From NCBI RefSeq assembly GCF_001969265.1, contig NZ_CP019304.1, forward strand, positions 2,790,001 to 2,854,000: a stretch of 64,000 bases of DNA, written 5' to 3'. This DNA is from Arthrobacter sp. QXT-31. GTDB lineage: Bacteria; Actinomycetota; Actinomycetes; Actinomycetales; Micrococcaceae. Below are positions 19,554-31,153 of the stretch, piece after piece (position 1 is the first letter of the stretch; every line of letters starts with the position of its first letter). The notes beneath the pieces were generated by a model. That model worked only from the letters and a program-made list of their open reading frames with translations. It ran no database searches and had not been told where the DNA came from. Position numbers and translations under genes: made by a program.

Positions 19554-19802
19554 CTAGGGAGCCTCGACCATGACGACGTCGCCGTTCTCCCGGCAGAACA
19601 TGCGGCGGCCGCCCCCGTAGGTGCGGACCAGCCACAGGATGCCGCCGTCCTTGGTCAGATCATCGATCCAGCCGCTGTGGTGGTACCCGTACGACTCCAA
19701 AACGGTGACGAAATCGCCTCGCGTGAGCGTGGTCCAGTCCGCCACGACCTCGGCACCGGTGGACGGCGCCGAGGTACTGGGTGCCATGACTGCCGCGGTC
19801 AT
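19554..19802 (-). CDS. Small protein of unknown function at the end of the folD operon
   Basis: 82 residues, not recognised. Its start overlaps the folD stop by four bases (ATGA), so it is translated with folD. The first ~20 residues are Ala/Ser/Thr-rich; the rest looks folded, with WTTLTRGDFVTVLES, YGYHHSGWIDDLT, GILWLVRTYGGGRRMFCREN and a VVMVEA end. The aromatic and Gly content suggests a small beta-rich fold. It sits in a dmg-fchA-folD run, so a role in folate or methylglycine metabolism is possible but unproven. Confidence 0.7.
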   Translation of the reverse strand: MTAAVMAPSTSAPSTGAEVVADWTTLTRGDFVTVLESYGYHHSGWIDDLTKDGGILWLVRTYGGGRRMFCRENGDVVMVEAP

Positions 19803-20674
19803 GGCGTGAGGACCGGCGTCCGGGCGCGGAGCTGGTCGCGCGCCGCCTCGGCGGTGTGGAGGAGCAGCAGCGCCGTGGTGACTGAGCCGACACCGCCGGG
19901 GACCGGCGTCAGTGCGGCGGCGACCGTACGGACGCTGGCTTCGTCGACGTCGCCGACGAGTGAGCCATCGGAAAGCACGTTCGTTCCCACGTCGATGACC
20001 ACTGAATGTTCCGAAACGTCAGTTCCGGTGAGCAGCCCGGTGCGGCCGGCAGCCACAACCACCACGTCGGCAGCTTTGGTGTACTTCCCGAGGGGGCCGG
20101 ACTTCGAGTGGCAGACGGTTGTGGTGGCGTCCTTCTGCAGCAGCAGCAGGGACAGCGGCTTGCCAACCACTGTGGAACGCCCGACCACCACCACGTTGCG
20201 GCCAGCCACCGGAATTTCGAAGTGGTCCAGGATTTCCACCACGGCGCGCGCCGTGGCCGGAGCGAAGGCACGTTCCCCGACGGCGAGAAGCCCCAGGCTC
20301 TGCGGGTTGGCGCCGTCGATGTCCTTTTCCGGGGAAATGTACTTGACCAGTTCCTGGGTCCTGACGCCCGGGGGCAGGGGAGTCTGCAGGATGATGCCGT
20401 TGACGGAAGGCTCGGCGCTGAGGTCCTTCAGAACTGTGATGAGCACCTGCTCGGTCGCGTCATGTCCGACGTCGATAATCCTGCAGTTGATGCCGGCCGC
20501 TTCCGCAGCGCGCTCGATGGAGCGCACGTACCAGTGCGTGGAGCTGTCCTCCGTCGCAACCACGACGGCCAGGGTTGGGCAGGAGCCCTCTTCGGCCAGT
20601 GCTTTGGCTTCAGTCTGGGCCTGCTGCTGGATCAGTTTGGCGAGAGGCTTGCCGGAGAGCAGTGAGGCCGTCAT
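19799..20674 (-). CDS. folD: Methylenetetrahydrofolate dehydrogenase/methenyl-THF cyclohydrolase
   Basis: Converts the 5,10-methylene-THF made by dimethylglycine oxidase and sarcosine oxidase into 10-formyl-THF, with NADP reduction. 291 residues. Active-site region DSSTHWYVRSIERAA (family YxxxK region partly altered, see the Tyr), INGIILQTPLPPG, the PPDKDVDG counterpart SPEKDIDGANPQSLGLL and the nucleotide motif VVVGRSTVVGKPLSLLL. The start overlaps the fchA stop by four bases. Next steps are the purU products. Some substitutions in the classical motifs suggest a specialised copy beside a housekeeping folD elsewhere. Confidence 0.93.
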   Translation of the reverse strand: MTASLLSGKPLAKLIQQQAQTEAKALAEEGSCPTLAVVVATEDSSTHWYVRSIERAAEAAGINCRIIDVGHDATEQVLITVLKDLSAEPSVNGIILQTPLPPGVRTQELVKYISPEKDIDGANPQSLGLLAVGERAFAPATARAVVEILDHFEIPVAGRNVVVVGRSTVVGKPLSLLLLQKDATTTVCHSKSGPLGKYTKAADVVVVAAGRTGLLTGTDVSEHSVVIDVGTNVLSDGSLVGDVDEASVRTVAAALTPVPGGVGSVTTALLLLHTAEAARDQLRARTPVLTP

Positions 20675-21297
20675 CGGAGGATCCTTTCCCGTACCTGGCG
20701 TGAGAGCGAGTCAGCTGCCAGCACAACTTTTTCTTCGAGTCCGTCAGTTTGTTCAGCCAGTGCGGCGCGCGCCTGGGCATCCTTGATGGCGACGACGTTG
20801 ATGTCGATGTTGACCCGGGCCGTGGTCGCGGCTGCCCTGGCCGCGTCGGCTGCCGCGGCAATGTCGCTGATGACATTGGGGTTCGCAATATCCAGAAGTT
20901 CTGCTGCGAGATCCACGACGGCGGCCGACAGCCTGATCAGCTGTGCCGGCGGCTGGGCAGCCTGGCCCAGCGCGGCGTCGATGGCGGCTGCCCGCGCAGC
21001 ACGCTCGGAGTCGCTTTCGGCGGGCAGCCTGTAGGAGGCGATCACGCCCTTGAAGGCGGCCTCGTCGGCGTCGGCAAGGCCGAGCGTTTCCCCGACGAGC
21101 TGGTCGGCGGCGGCAATGATCCTGGACGTCGTCTCGGCATGCTGCTCATATTTGCCGCCGGTGCTGAACCTTGCCACCATCGCCACCAGGGCCGCACCCT
21201 GCGCCGCGTGGAGCGCCGCGGCCGCGCCGCCGCCGGGGGTGGGCTGCCGGGCGGCAAGCCGGGCCAGGTAGTCATTAATTGTTTCTGAACCGATCAT
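20671..21297 (-). CDS. fchA: Cyclodeaminase/cyclohydrolase family protein (methenyl-THF cyclohydrolase-like)
   Basis: 208 residues, all-helical family shared by formimidoyl-THF cyclodeaminase and FchA methenyl-THF cyclohydrolase. Landmarks: RLAARQPTPGGGAAAALHAAQGAALVAMV at 12-40, the DADEAAFKGV helix, and PNVISDIAAAADAARAAA near 140-157. It lies between dmg and folD with a 4-base overlap into folD. No histidine-degradation genes are near, so methenyl-THF hydrolysis in one-carbon oxidation is more likely than formimino-group removal. Confidence 0.85.
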   Translation of the reverse strand: MIGSETINDYLARLAARQPTPGGGAAAALHAAQGAALVAMVARFSTGGKYEQHAETTSRIIAAADQLVGETLGLADADEAAFKGVIASYRLPAESDSERAARAAAIDAALGQAAQPPAQLIRLSAAVVDLAAELLDIANPNVISDIAAAADAARAAATTARVNIDINVVAIKDAQARAALAEQTDGLEEKVVLAADSLSRQVRERILR

Positions 21298-21329
21298 TTG
21301 TTCATTCCTGGTAGAAGCTAAAACGGAAA

Positions 21330-21385
21330 GGGGGCTGCACGCAGCCCGGCTCCCGTTGCGAGGATGAGCCGGGCTGCGTGCCCCC
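21330..21385. terminator. Long hairpin between dmg and fchA
   Basis: GGGGG-ct-GCACGCAGCCCGGCTC pairs with GAGCCGGGCTGCGTGC-CCCCC; the loop is 13 bases. It follows the dmg stop and precedes fchA on the same strand, so it may partly end the dmg transcript or protect its 3' end. Confidence 0.65.
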
Positions 21386-21405
21386 CAGTGGGCCCTGCGG
21401 GCTGG

Positions 21406-24887
<3,482 letters not shown>

Positions 24888-24922
24888 CTCTAATCCTTTA
24901 GATATATGGTTGATCACCTTAT

Positions 24923-24932
24923 TGATATATCA
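24923..24932. promoter_or_regulatory. TGATATATCA operator between purU/dmg and the GntR gene
   Basis: Perfect 10-bp palindrome TGATATATCA; a related half (TAGATATATGG) lies at 24899-24909. The same palindrome lies between the second GntR gene and glyA (49359-49368). Probably the binding site of the adjacent GntR/FCD regulator. Confidence 0.6.
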
Positions 24933-25007
24933 GGGCTGATGGCCAGCGTATACTGGTGTGCGGATGAGGTCAATAGTCGAATGTTGGCCCATAGGAGAGG
25001 CGGAGCG

Positions 25008-25688
25008 GTGGCGTTTGAAGCTTTGGCGACGGCGGAGGCCGGAGGCTCGAGGTCGCTGGCCGATGTGGCCTATGAACGGATACGTGACAGGCTGCTGACC
25101 CTGGAGATCCGGCCCGGAGATCCGCTCTATGACGAGGGGATCGCCAAGGAGCTCGGCGTGGGGCGCACCCCCGTCCGGGAGGCGCTGAAACGGCTTGAAG
25201 TGGACCGGCTCGTGGTGACGTATCCACGGCGCGGCACGTTCGCAACGCGCGTGGAGGTCACCGACCTCGCCTTTATCTCGGAAATCCGTGCGCAGCTCGA
25301 GCCCCTGGCGGCTGCCCGGGCTGCGCGTGTGGCCACCCCGGCCGTGCGGGACCGCCTCCGCCTCATCGTGGAGGAAGTGAAAGCCTTTGATGTTGACAGC
25401 GCATCCGTCGTGGAGACCCTGCGCCTGGATGCCAGGGTGCACCAGGGAATCTACGCCGCCGCGGCAAACCCGCACCTGGAAGACGCCCTGATCCGCTATG
25501 ACAACCTGGCAACGCGCATCTGGTGCATGGTGCTCGACCGCCTGCCGAACCTTTCCGGGCACGTGCACGAGCACGTTGACCTGCTGGAAGCGGTGATCGA
25601 CGGCGACGAGGCCCGGGCGGCAGAGATGGCCCGCGCCCACGTGGACGGCTTTGAAAAGGCCGTGCGCACCGCCCTGTTTGCTGCCTGA
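25008..25688 (+). CDS. GntR-family (FCD/FadR subgroup) regulator
   Basis: 226 residues. Winged helix with VAYERIRDRLLTLEIRPGDPL, then GVGRTPVREALKRLEVDRLV as the recognition helix (25-80). The C-terminal FCD domain has the usual metal ligands: Asp and His in LDARVHQGIY and His in SGHVHEHVDLL and RAHVDGF. The GTG start at 25008 is preceded by AGGAGAGGCGGAG and gives the same length as its close paralogue at 48589-49260. Divergent from purU-dmg-fchA-folD. Likely represses both operons through TGATATATCA until a C1 or methylglycine metabolite binds; the ligand is unknown. Confidence 0.9.
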   Translation: MAFEALATAEAGGSRSLADVAYERIRDRLLTLEIRPGDPLYDEGIAKELGVGRTPVREALKRLEVDRLVVTYPRRGTFATRVEVTDLAFISEIRAQLEPLAAARAARVATPAVRDRLRLIVEEVKAFDVDSASVVETLRLDARVHQGIYAAAANPHLEDALIRYDNLATRIWCMVLDRLPNLSGHVHEHVDLLEAVIDGDEARAAEMARAHVDGFEKAVRTALFAA

Positions 25689-25720
25689 CCAGCCAGCCCT
25701 GGCCGCACCTGAATACCGCC

Positions 25721-25768
25721 CATAAAGCAGTGTCCCCGTCGTTCTCACGACGGGGACACTGCTTTATG
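25721..25768. terminator. Bidirectional hairpin terminator
   Basis: Perfect 22-bp stem beginning CATAAAGCAGTGTCCCCGTC with loop TTCT or similar, between the convergent GntR and MFS genes. A-rich and T-rich edges of the stem serve both directions. Confidence 0.85.
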
Positions 25769-25779
25769 CTCGCGTGGGC

Positions 25780-27237
25780 CTAGCGCCACGCCTGCTGGGA
25801 AGCGACGAGCTCGTGCGCCTCCTCTACCGTGTCCACGCTCGGCATGGAGCCCGGCAGCGGCCGGCGGGCGGATTCACGCAGGAAGTAGATGGCAATCGCC
25901 CCAATGACCGACGTCGCCATCAGGTAGTATGCGGGGGCCATGTCGTCGCCCGTGGCCTCGATCAGGGCCTGGATGAGGAACGGCGTTGTTCCGCCGAAAA
26001 TGGCCACCGAGAAGTTGTAGGCGATGCCCATGCTGCTGTAGCGGACGGAAGTGGGGAACAGTGCGGGCAGTGCCGAGGCGAGGTTGGCCACGTAGAACGT
26101 CACGGGAAAGGCGACCAGGGCGAGGCCGGCCAGCGTTGACCAGGTCTCGCCGATGCCGATCAGGGTGAAGGCAGGGACGGCGAACAGGACGGTGCTTCCG
26201 GCGCCGATCCACAGCACGGGACGCCTTCCGATGCGGTCCGAAAGCTTGCCGGTGAGCGGGATGCACAGCGCCATGACCACCAGCACCGGAATGGTCAGCA
26301 GGGTTCCGTGCACGGGGTCGTAGCCCTTGGATTCCGTCAGGTAGGTCGGCATGTAGGACGTCAGCGCATATCCGACGGTGTTGGCGGCGCCGGCGAGGAT
26401 CATCGCCAGCACGATCGGGCGCCAGTATGCAGCGATGATGCCCACGGGGCCCTTGGCAACAGCCGCATCGCCGGAGGCGGCTTCGACGGCGGCCGACTCC
26501 TGCGCGTTCAGGGCTGCCTGGAACTGGGGGGACTCTTCGATCCTGTTCCGGAAATAGATGGCCACCAGGCCCAGCGGCCCGGCCACCAGGAACGGCAGCC
26601 GCCAGCCCCATTCCTCCATCGCGGCTTCGCCGAGGGTGATCTGCAGGACTGAGACGGTGGCAGCGCCCAGGGCGAAGCCGATGTAGGAACCCATGTCCAG
26701 GAAGCTGGCAAAGTACCCGCGCCGCTTGTCGGGCGCGTATTCACACAGGAACGTGGTGGCGCCGGCGTATTCCCCGCCGGTGGAGAAGCCCTGCACGAGC
26801 TTCAGGAGCACCAGCAGCGCGGCGGCCCAGACGCCGATCTGTGCGTAGCCGGGCAGCAGGCCGACGGCGAAGGTGCTGGCCGCCATCAGCATCAGTGTGG
26901 CCGCGAGGACTTTCTGCCGCCCCACCTTGTCGCCAAGCCAGCCAAACACGACGCCGCCGATCGGGCGGGCGATGAAGGTGGCCGCGAACGTGCCGAGCAG
27001 GAACAGCGTCTGGACGGTCCTGTCTGCCTCCGGCAGGAACACCGGGCCCATGGTGGTGATCAGGTAGCCGAACACGCCGACGTCGTACCACTCCATGGTG
27101 TTGCCCACCACTGTGCCGCCGAGGGCCTTCTTGAGCATCCGCTGGTCCACGACGTTTACGTCGGACGCCGTGAGTCGGCGGGAGGCCTGTCTATCCTTAC
27201 TGCTTGGCTCGGTTGTGACATCACCTTTGATTGTCAT
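25780..27237 (-). CDS. MFS metabolite:H+ symporter, ProP-like
   Basis: 485 residues, 12 membrane helices. Typical MHS-family sequence: GNTMEWYDVGVFGYL in helix 1, FGWLGDKVGRQKVL in the 2-3 loop, QGFSTGGEYAGATTFLCEYAP after helix 4, and GKLSDRIGRRPVL in the second half. Likely imports proline, betaine or another compatible solute. The first ~20 residues and the 5' leader resemble those of the BCCT carrier at 33052, not of MHS relatives (MTIKGDVT versus MTINSDVT), as if a BCCT promoter and start region had been joined to this gene. Promoter module C lies ~320 bp upstream. Confidence 0.9.
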   Translation of the reverse strand: MTIKGDVTTEPSSKDRQASRRLTASDVNVVDQRMLKKALGGTVVGNTMEWYDVGVFGYLITTMGPVFLPEADRTVQTLFLLGTFAATFIARPIGGVVFGWLGDKVGRQKVLAATLMLMAASTFAVGLLPGYAQIGVWAAALLVLLKLVQGFSTGGEYAGATTFLCEYAPDKRRGYFASFLDMGSYIGFALGAATVSVLQITLGEAAMEEWGWRLPFLVAGPLGLVAIYFRNRIEESPQFQAALNAQESAAVEAASGDAAVAKGPVGIIAAYWRPIVLAMILAGAANTVGYALTSYMPTYLTESKGYDPVHGTLLTIPVLVVMALCIPLTGKLSDRIGRRPVLWIGAGSTVLFAVPAFTLIGIGETWSTLAGLALVAFPVTFYVANLASALPALFPTSVRYSSMGIAYNFSVAIFGGTTPFLIQALIEATGDDMAPAYYLMATSVIGAIAIYFLRESARRPLPGSMPSVDTVEEAHELVASQQAWR

Positions 27238-27293
27238 AAGGGGTTCCTTACTGGGTATTGACGGGACGGACGTGCAGCGAGCTGCGGCCCCGC

Positions 27294-27323
27294 GGACAGG
27301 TTCGGCTGGTCCTCGGACTCCAG
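27294..27323 (-). pseudogene. Short remnant of a Rieske ferredoxin 3' end
   Basis: Minus-strand reading gives ESEDQPNLSAG, against ESEDEPNLPPG near the end of the intact ferredoxin at 9833. Only ~30 bp is recognisable. It lies in a 606-bp gap (27238-27843) that otherwise holds promoter module C and the leader of the inositol-phosphate synthase gene; I see no other gene there. Confidence 0.5.
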
Positions 27324-27556
27324 GGTTGGGGAAGCCGCCGTCCGGGACTATGACTTTCTATATGGGACCGGCACTGCGGCCGGGGGCGGGTCAAGGGATC
27401 CAGTGCGAAGAATGGGCCCGCCTGCTTGCAGCTAACGCCGCCGGGGGAGCGGACTCGTAGGCTGGCAGGGCGTGGGCAAGAAGCACCTTGTTCGTCAGGA
27501 GGTGCGTGAGCACGTGTGATCCTCTCGTGTTCCGCATGAATCAACAGGGTTCGGTT

Positions 27557-27593
27557 TATGCAACAGAGTGCGTCAGCTCACAGTCATTGTCAA
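27557..27593 (-). promoter_or_regulatory. Promoter module C, leftward (MFS carrier)
   Basis: Minus strand TTGACA (27593-27588), 17 bp, CACTCTGTTGCATA (27570-27557). Same spacing and sequence as modules A, B, D and E. It drives towards the ferredoxin remnant and the ProP-like gene. Confidence 0.6.
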
Positions 27594-27843
27594 GAACATG
27601 ACTTTCGACGGCGCGGCCTTCTGAAGGGTGAATTTCGCACCACCTGCCCGTTTGGGTAGGCGCTACCGCCCGATCGTGACATTGCGCGCGTCCGGGACCG
27701 CGGGGGACGATGGAAGGCAGCATGTTCGGATGAGATCGGCACCGCAGGGGGCGGTGCTTCGGGTGGTCCGAGATCGCTTCTGCCCCTGCCGGCCGGTGCC
27801 CTCAGTCCCGGCCCGGCAACAGCTTTTCCCCCAAAGGAGTTCC

Positions 27844-28929
27844 GTGTCTTCGAATCCGATTCGTGTAGCTATTGTCGGTGTGGGTAACTGTGCCGCTTCG
27901 CTGGTTCAGGGTGTCCATTACTACCGGGATGCTGACCCGCGGGCCACGATTCCGGGTCTGATGCATGTGGAGTTCGGCAGGTACCACGTCCGTGATGTGC
28001 AGTTCGTGGCCGCGTTTGATGTGGACGGCAAGAAGGTCGGCCATGATCTGGCGGATGCGATCCTGGCCAGTGAGAACAACACGATCAAGCTGGCCGAGGT
28101 CCCGCCGACCGGTGTGACGGTGCAGCGCGGCCACACCCTGGACGGGTTGGGCCGGTACTACCTGGAGACGATTGAGCAGTCCACCGAGGAGCCTGTTGAC
28201 GTGGTCCAGGCGCTCAAGGACGCGCAGGTGGATGTCATGGTGTGCTACCTGCCGGTGGGGTCGCAGGAGGCTGCGGAGTTCTACGCGCAGTGCGCGATCG
28301 ATGCCGGGGTGGCGTTCGTGAACGCTTTGCCGGTGTTCATCGCCGGCACCAAAGAGTGGGCTGACAAGTTCACCGCAGCCGGTGTCCCGATCGTGGGCGA
28401 TGACATCAAGAGCCAGATCGGTGCCACCATCACGCACCGCGTCATGGCGAAGCTGTTCGAGGACCGGGGTGTGACGCTGGACCGGACGTACCAGCTGAAC
28501 GTGGGCGGGAACATGGACTTCAAGAACATGCTGGAGCGTGACCGGCTGGAGTCAAAGAAGATTTCCAAGACCCAGGCCGTGACCTCGAACGTCGAGGCCG
28601 AGCTGTCGGCCAAGGATGTGCACATCGGTCCGTCCGATTATGTGCAGTGGCTTGATGACCGGAAGTGGGCGTTTGTGCGCCTGGAGGGCCGGAACTTCGG
28701 TGACGCGCCGGTGTCTTTGGAGTACAAGCTGGAGGTGTGGGACTCGCCGAACTCGGCCGGTGTGATCATTGATGCGATCCGTGCGGCGAAGATCGGCCTG
28801 GACCGGGGCATCGGCGGTCCGCTGGTCTCGGCGTCGAGCTACTTCATGAAGTCCCCGCCGGAGCAGTTCAACGACGACCTCGCCCGCGAAAAGGTCGAGG
28901 CCTTCATCCGCGGCGACCTCGACCGCTAA
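27844..28929 (+). CDS. ino1: Inositol-3-phosphate synthase (actinobacterial type)
   Basis: NAD-dependent conversion of glucose-6-phosphate to inositol-3-phosphate, for mycothiol and phosphatidylinositol. 361 residues. NAD motif [16 protein letters not shown] at the N-terminus, [35 protein letters not shown] and [22 protein letters not shown] in the centre. The GTG start at 27844 has AAAGGAG six bases upstream; longer readings lack support. Not functionally linked to the methylamine genes. Followed by three 32-bp repeat units. Confidence 0.95.
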   Translation: MSSNPIRVAIVGVGNCAASLVQGVHYYRDADPRATIPGLMHVEFGRYHVRDVQFVAAFDVDGKKVGHDLADAILASENNTIKLAEVPPTGVTVQRGHTLDGLGRYYLETIEQSTEEPVDVVQALKDAQVDVMVCYLPVGSQEAAEFYAQCAIDAGVAFVNALPVFIAGTKEWADKFTAAGVPIVGDDIKSQIGATITHRVMAKLFEDRGVTLDRTYQLNVGGNMDFKNMLERDRLESKKISKTQAVTSNVEAELSAKDVHIGPSDYVQWLDDRKWAFVRLEGRNFGDAPVSLEYKLEVWDSPNSAGVIIDAIRAAKIGLDRGIGGPLVSASSYFMKSPPEQFNDDLAREKVEAFIRGDLDR

Positions 28930-28938
28930 ACCCCCACC

Positions 28939-29026
28939 CGACGCTCTATCACTTCCTGCAGGTTTCGGGCCGACGCCCTATCACTCCCTGCAGGTTTTGA
29001 CACGATGCCCTCTCACCTCCGGGCGG
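28939..29026 (+). repeat. Three 32-bp-spaced intergenic repeat units (ACGCTCT family)
   Basis: Units start at 28939, 28971 and 29003, exactly 32 bp apart: CGACGCTCTATCACTTCCTG, CGACGCCCTATCACTCCCTG and CGATGCCCTCTCACCTCCGG, each followed by a variable tail. They begin 10 bases after the inositol-phosphate synthase stop and read in its direction. More units flank the hairpin at 58.2-58.4 kb. Confidence 0.8.
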
Positions 29027-29124
29027 GGGAGCATCTACCGGTGACTTACGCCGCCACGCCTTGTAAGGTCGGGGCACCAGCTTCGAGATGAAGCCTCAAC
29101 GGGTACCCAGCAAGGAGAGAGATC

Positions 29125-29436
29125 ATGGCCGGCGACGATGAAATGCAGATCCTGAGTGCGTGGTACGAGCAGCTGGCGAGGGCGTTGCAGATCCCGTCCC
29201 TCGACGTCGATCAGGAGCTGTTGCTGGATCTGGCGAGGAAGTCCGCCGATTCAGTGATTCATGCTGCGGCACCGGTGACAGCGTTCATGGTGGGATACGT
29301 GGCGGGGCAGGAAACCGCACCCGAGAAGGCCGGTTCTGAGGCCTCCAGGAACGCGACAGCCCGGGCCGCAGAAATCGCATTCGAGCTGTGCCGGAACTGG
29401 ACGGACGGCAGGACCGGCGGGGCGGCGTCGCAATAG
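29125..29436 (+). CDS. DUF6457-like protein linked to molybdenum cofactor genes
   Basis: 103 residues, mostly helical: ILSAWYEQLARALQIP, then LLLDLARKSADSVIHAAAPVTAFMVGYVAG and a final helix ending FELCRNW. This pattern resembles the DUF6457 domain, which I recall fused or adjacent to MobA-like nucleotidyltransferases in actinobacteria. Here moaA and moaD lie convergently next door, which agrees. AAGGAGAGAG precedes the ATG. Biochemical role unknown. Confidence 0.7.
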   Translation: MAGDDEMQILSAWYEQLARALQIPSLDVDQELLLDLARKSADSVIHAAAPVTAFMVGYVAGQETAPEKAGSEASRNATARAAEIAFELCRNWTDGRTGGAASQ

Positions 29437-29470
29437 TCGGTCGGTCCCGTCAGTCAGTGGGTCGCATTAG

Positions 29471-29587
29471 TCAGTCGGTCTCAGGGCCGGAACAGAAAAA
29501 GCACCCGTGGTAGTCGCAGTCATCCAGTGCGCGGTCTTCGCCACGTTCGATTTCTACATCCGCCATTGTGGACGCTGTTAGGGCCAT
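29471..29587 (-). CDS. 38-residue Cys-rich small protein after moaD
   Basis: Sequence runs MALTASTMADVEIERGED then RALDDCDYHGCFFCSGPETD. Three cysteines in a C-x4-C-x2-C pattern with one His look like a small metal site. GAAAGG stands 7 bases before the ATG. It begins 55 bp after the moaD stop on the same strand, so it is probably the last gene of moaA-moaD. Not recognised; too short for most gene finders, and coding status rests on the start signal and composition. Confidence 0.5.
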   Translation of the reverse strand: MALTASTMADVEIERGEDRALDDCDYHGCFFCSGPETD

Positions 29588-29642
29588 GTGGGTGCCTTTC
29601 TAATTAAGACGCGTTGGGACGCGCCCGTCGGTAGGGAGAGGG

Positions 29643-29915
29643 TCAGCCGCCCGCGAAGGGCGGGAGGACGTCCAGTACGTCTTCCGGGCCGAGTGCTATC
29701 GAACGGTCGCGGACGGCGACTTCGTTCCGGAGAAAGCTGCTCCTGGTCAGGAGCCTGTTCAGCTCCGGCGTGCCGGCCGGTGGCCGGGGCCGGTTTGCCG
29801 CGACGATTTCGGACAGCAGGTTGTCCAGTGTTGAGCCGGGGGCGAGGCGGTAATGTTCCTCCGTGGTGCCGGCAGCGGCTGCCGCAGCGGCAAAGTAACG
29901 TACCAGTACTGCCAA
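29643..29915 (-). CDS. moaD: Molybdopterin synthase small subunit
   Basis: Ubiquitin-like sulfur carrier of molybdopterin synthase, 90 residues, ending in the required Gly-Gly (LPPFAGG). Begins VLVRYFAAAAAAAG, as usual for MoaD. TTG start, one base after the moaA stop (TGACTTG), so translation is coupled. No moaE is in view. Confidence 0.9.
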   Translation of the reverse strand: MAVLVRYFAAAAAAAGTTEEHYRLAPGSTLDNLLSEIVAANRPRPPAGTPELNRLLTRSSFLRNEVAVRDRSIALGPEDVLDVLPPFAGG

Positions 29916-29916
29916 G

Positions 29917-31047
29917 TCAGCCTCCGATGGCGCTCATAGTGCGGTCCGGCTGGACGAAGTCGTCTGCATCCAGCCCTGTCTGTTCCCTGCCGTGCGCCTT
30001 CGGTTTGGCCCACATGGCATCCTCCCAGCGGCGCGCCAGTTCGTCGTCGGACGCACCTGCCCGCAGGAGGCCCAGAAGGTCGAACTCCTGGCGGGAGAAG
30101 AGGCAGCTCATGATCGTGCCCTCGGCCGTGATTCGGGTTCGCCGGCAGTCCGAGCAGAACGGCTCCGTGACGGAGGCGATGATTCCCACCGTGCCCAGCA
30201 CGGGGCCGGCGGTTCCTTCGGTGAGCGGGTTCCGGCGCTGAACGCGGAAGCGTTCGGCGGGCGCGCCGTCGCGCTCCCCGGGATCGCGGGAGAGCACGAA
30301 CTCGGTGGCCAGAAGCTCCCGGATTTCCGCTGCGGTGATCATCTCTCGCCGGGACCAGCCGTGGTCGGCGTCGAGCGGCATTTGTTCGATGAACCGCAGC
30401 TCATGGCCGCTCCCCAGGGCCCATGCCAGCAGCCCCGCTGCTTCGCCGTCGTTGATGCCCCGCATGAGCACGGCGTTGATCTTGACCGGGCCGAGGCCCG
30501 CGGCCGAGGCTGCCTGGACGCCGGCCAGCACGCGGTTCAGGTAGGGGCGCCGGGTGATCTTGGCGAAGGTTTCTTCGTGCAGGGAATCAAGGGAGACATT
30601 GATCCGCGTGAGGCCCGCGTCCTTCAGTGCCTGCGCTTTCCTGTCCAGCCCCACCGCATTGGTTGTCATGGAAATGGGAAGATCCGGATGGCGGTGACGG
30701 AGTGCCCTGACGATGTCCACGAGGTCGCCCCGGACCAGCGGTTCACCGCCTGTCAGGCGAAGTTCCCTGACGCCCAGATGCCCGACGCCGATCCCCACGA
30801 TCCGTACGATCTCTGCAGCCGTCATTACGGCCGGCTGGGGGAGCCACTCCAGGCCTTCGGCAGGCATGCAGTACGTGCAGCGCAGGTTGCATTTGTCCGT
30901 CACCGACAGCCGCATGTCAGTGGCACGCCGGCCGAAACGGTCGAACAGTCCCGAGGGCTGTCCGGCCGGCCGCTGCGGCGGTGCCTGCAGAAGGCTGGTT
31001 CTGGGGACTTCCTTGCGCAGGACAGGCAAGCCCAGCTGGACGGTCAT
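29917..31047 (-). CDS. moaA: GTP 3',8-cyclase
   Basis: Radical-SAM enzyme for the first step of molybdopterin synthesis. 376 residues. First iron-sulfur cluster motif CNLRCTYC near residue 53, second-cluster cysteines in FCSDCRRTRITAEGTIMSC, LTGGEPLVR for SAM binding, and the C-terminal SAIGG tail essential in the family. ATG at 31047, with moaD immediately downstream. Together with moeA and fdhD it supports a molybdenum-dependent formate dehydrogenase. Confidence 0.95.
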   Translation of the reverse strand: MTVQLGLPVLRKEVPRTSLLQAPPQRPAGQPSGLFDRFGRRATDMRLSVTDKCNLRCTYCMPAEGLEWLPQPAVMTAAEIVRIVGIGVGHLGVRELRLTGGEPLVRGDLVDIVRALRHRHPDLPISMTTNAVGLDRKAQALKDAGLTRINVSLDSLHEETFAKITRRPYLNRVLAGVQAASAAGLGPVKINAVLMRGINDGEAAGLLAWALGSGHELRFIEQMPLDADHGWSRREMITAAEIRELLATEFVLSRDPGERDGAPAERFRVQRRNPLTEGTAGPVLGTVGIIASVTEPFCSDCRRTRITAEGTIMSCLFSRQEFDLLGLLRAGASDDELARRWEDAMWAKPKAHGREQTGLDADDFVQPDRTMSAIGG

Positions 31048-31095
31048 GAGTTTGAGGTTCCCTTTCCGGGTTGGCGTTTTTGGATGAGTGTGAAA

Positions 31096-31130
31096 GCGGC
31101 CGGATCCCGGTGATACCGGGCTCCGGCCGC
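31096..31130. terminator. Hairpin terminator after the second BCCT gene
   Basis: GCGGCCGGA-t-CCCGG / CCGGG-c-TCCGGCCGC around a 5-base loop, 24 bp beyond the BCCT stop and 50 bp before the moaA start. Confidence 0.65.
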
Positions 31131-31153
31131 TCTGTCTTTAGTGTTCTCGGTGC

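Noticed and set aside
19416..20786. Long + strand open frame across folD
   Set aside because: Low-complexity Ser/Arg-rich product; folD on the minus strand is certain.
28939..29026. Possible CRISPR array from the regular 32-bp spacing
   Set aside because: Variable parts are about 10 bases, units are imperfect, only three per site, no leader and no cas genes.
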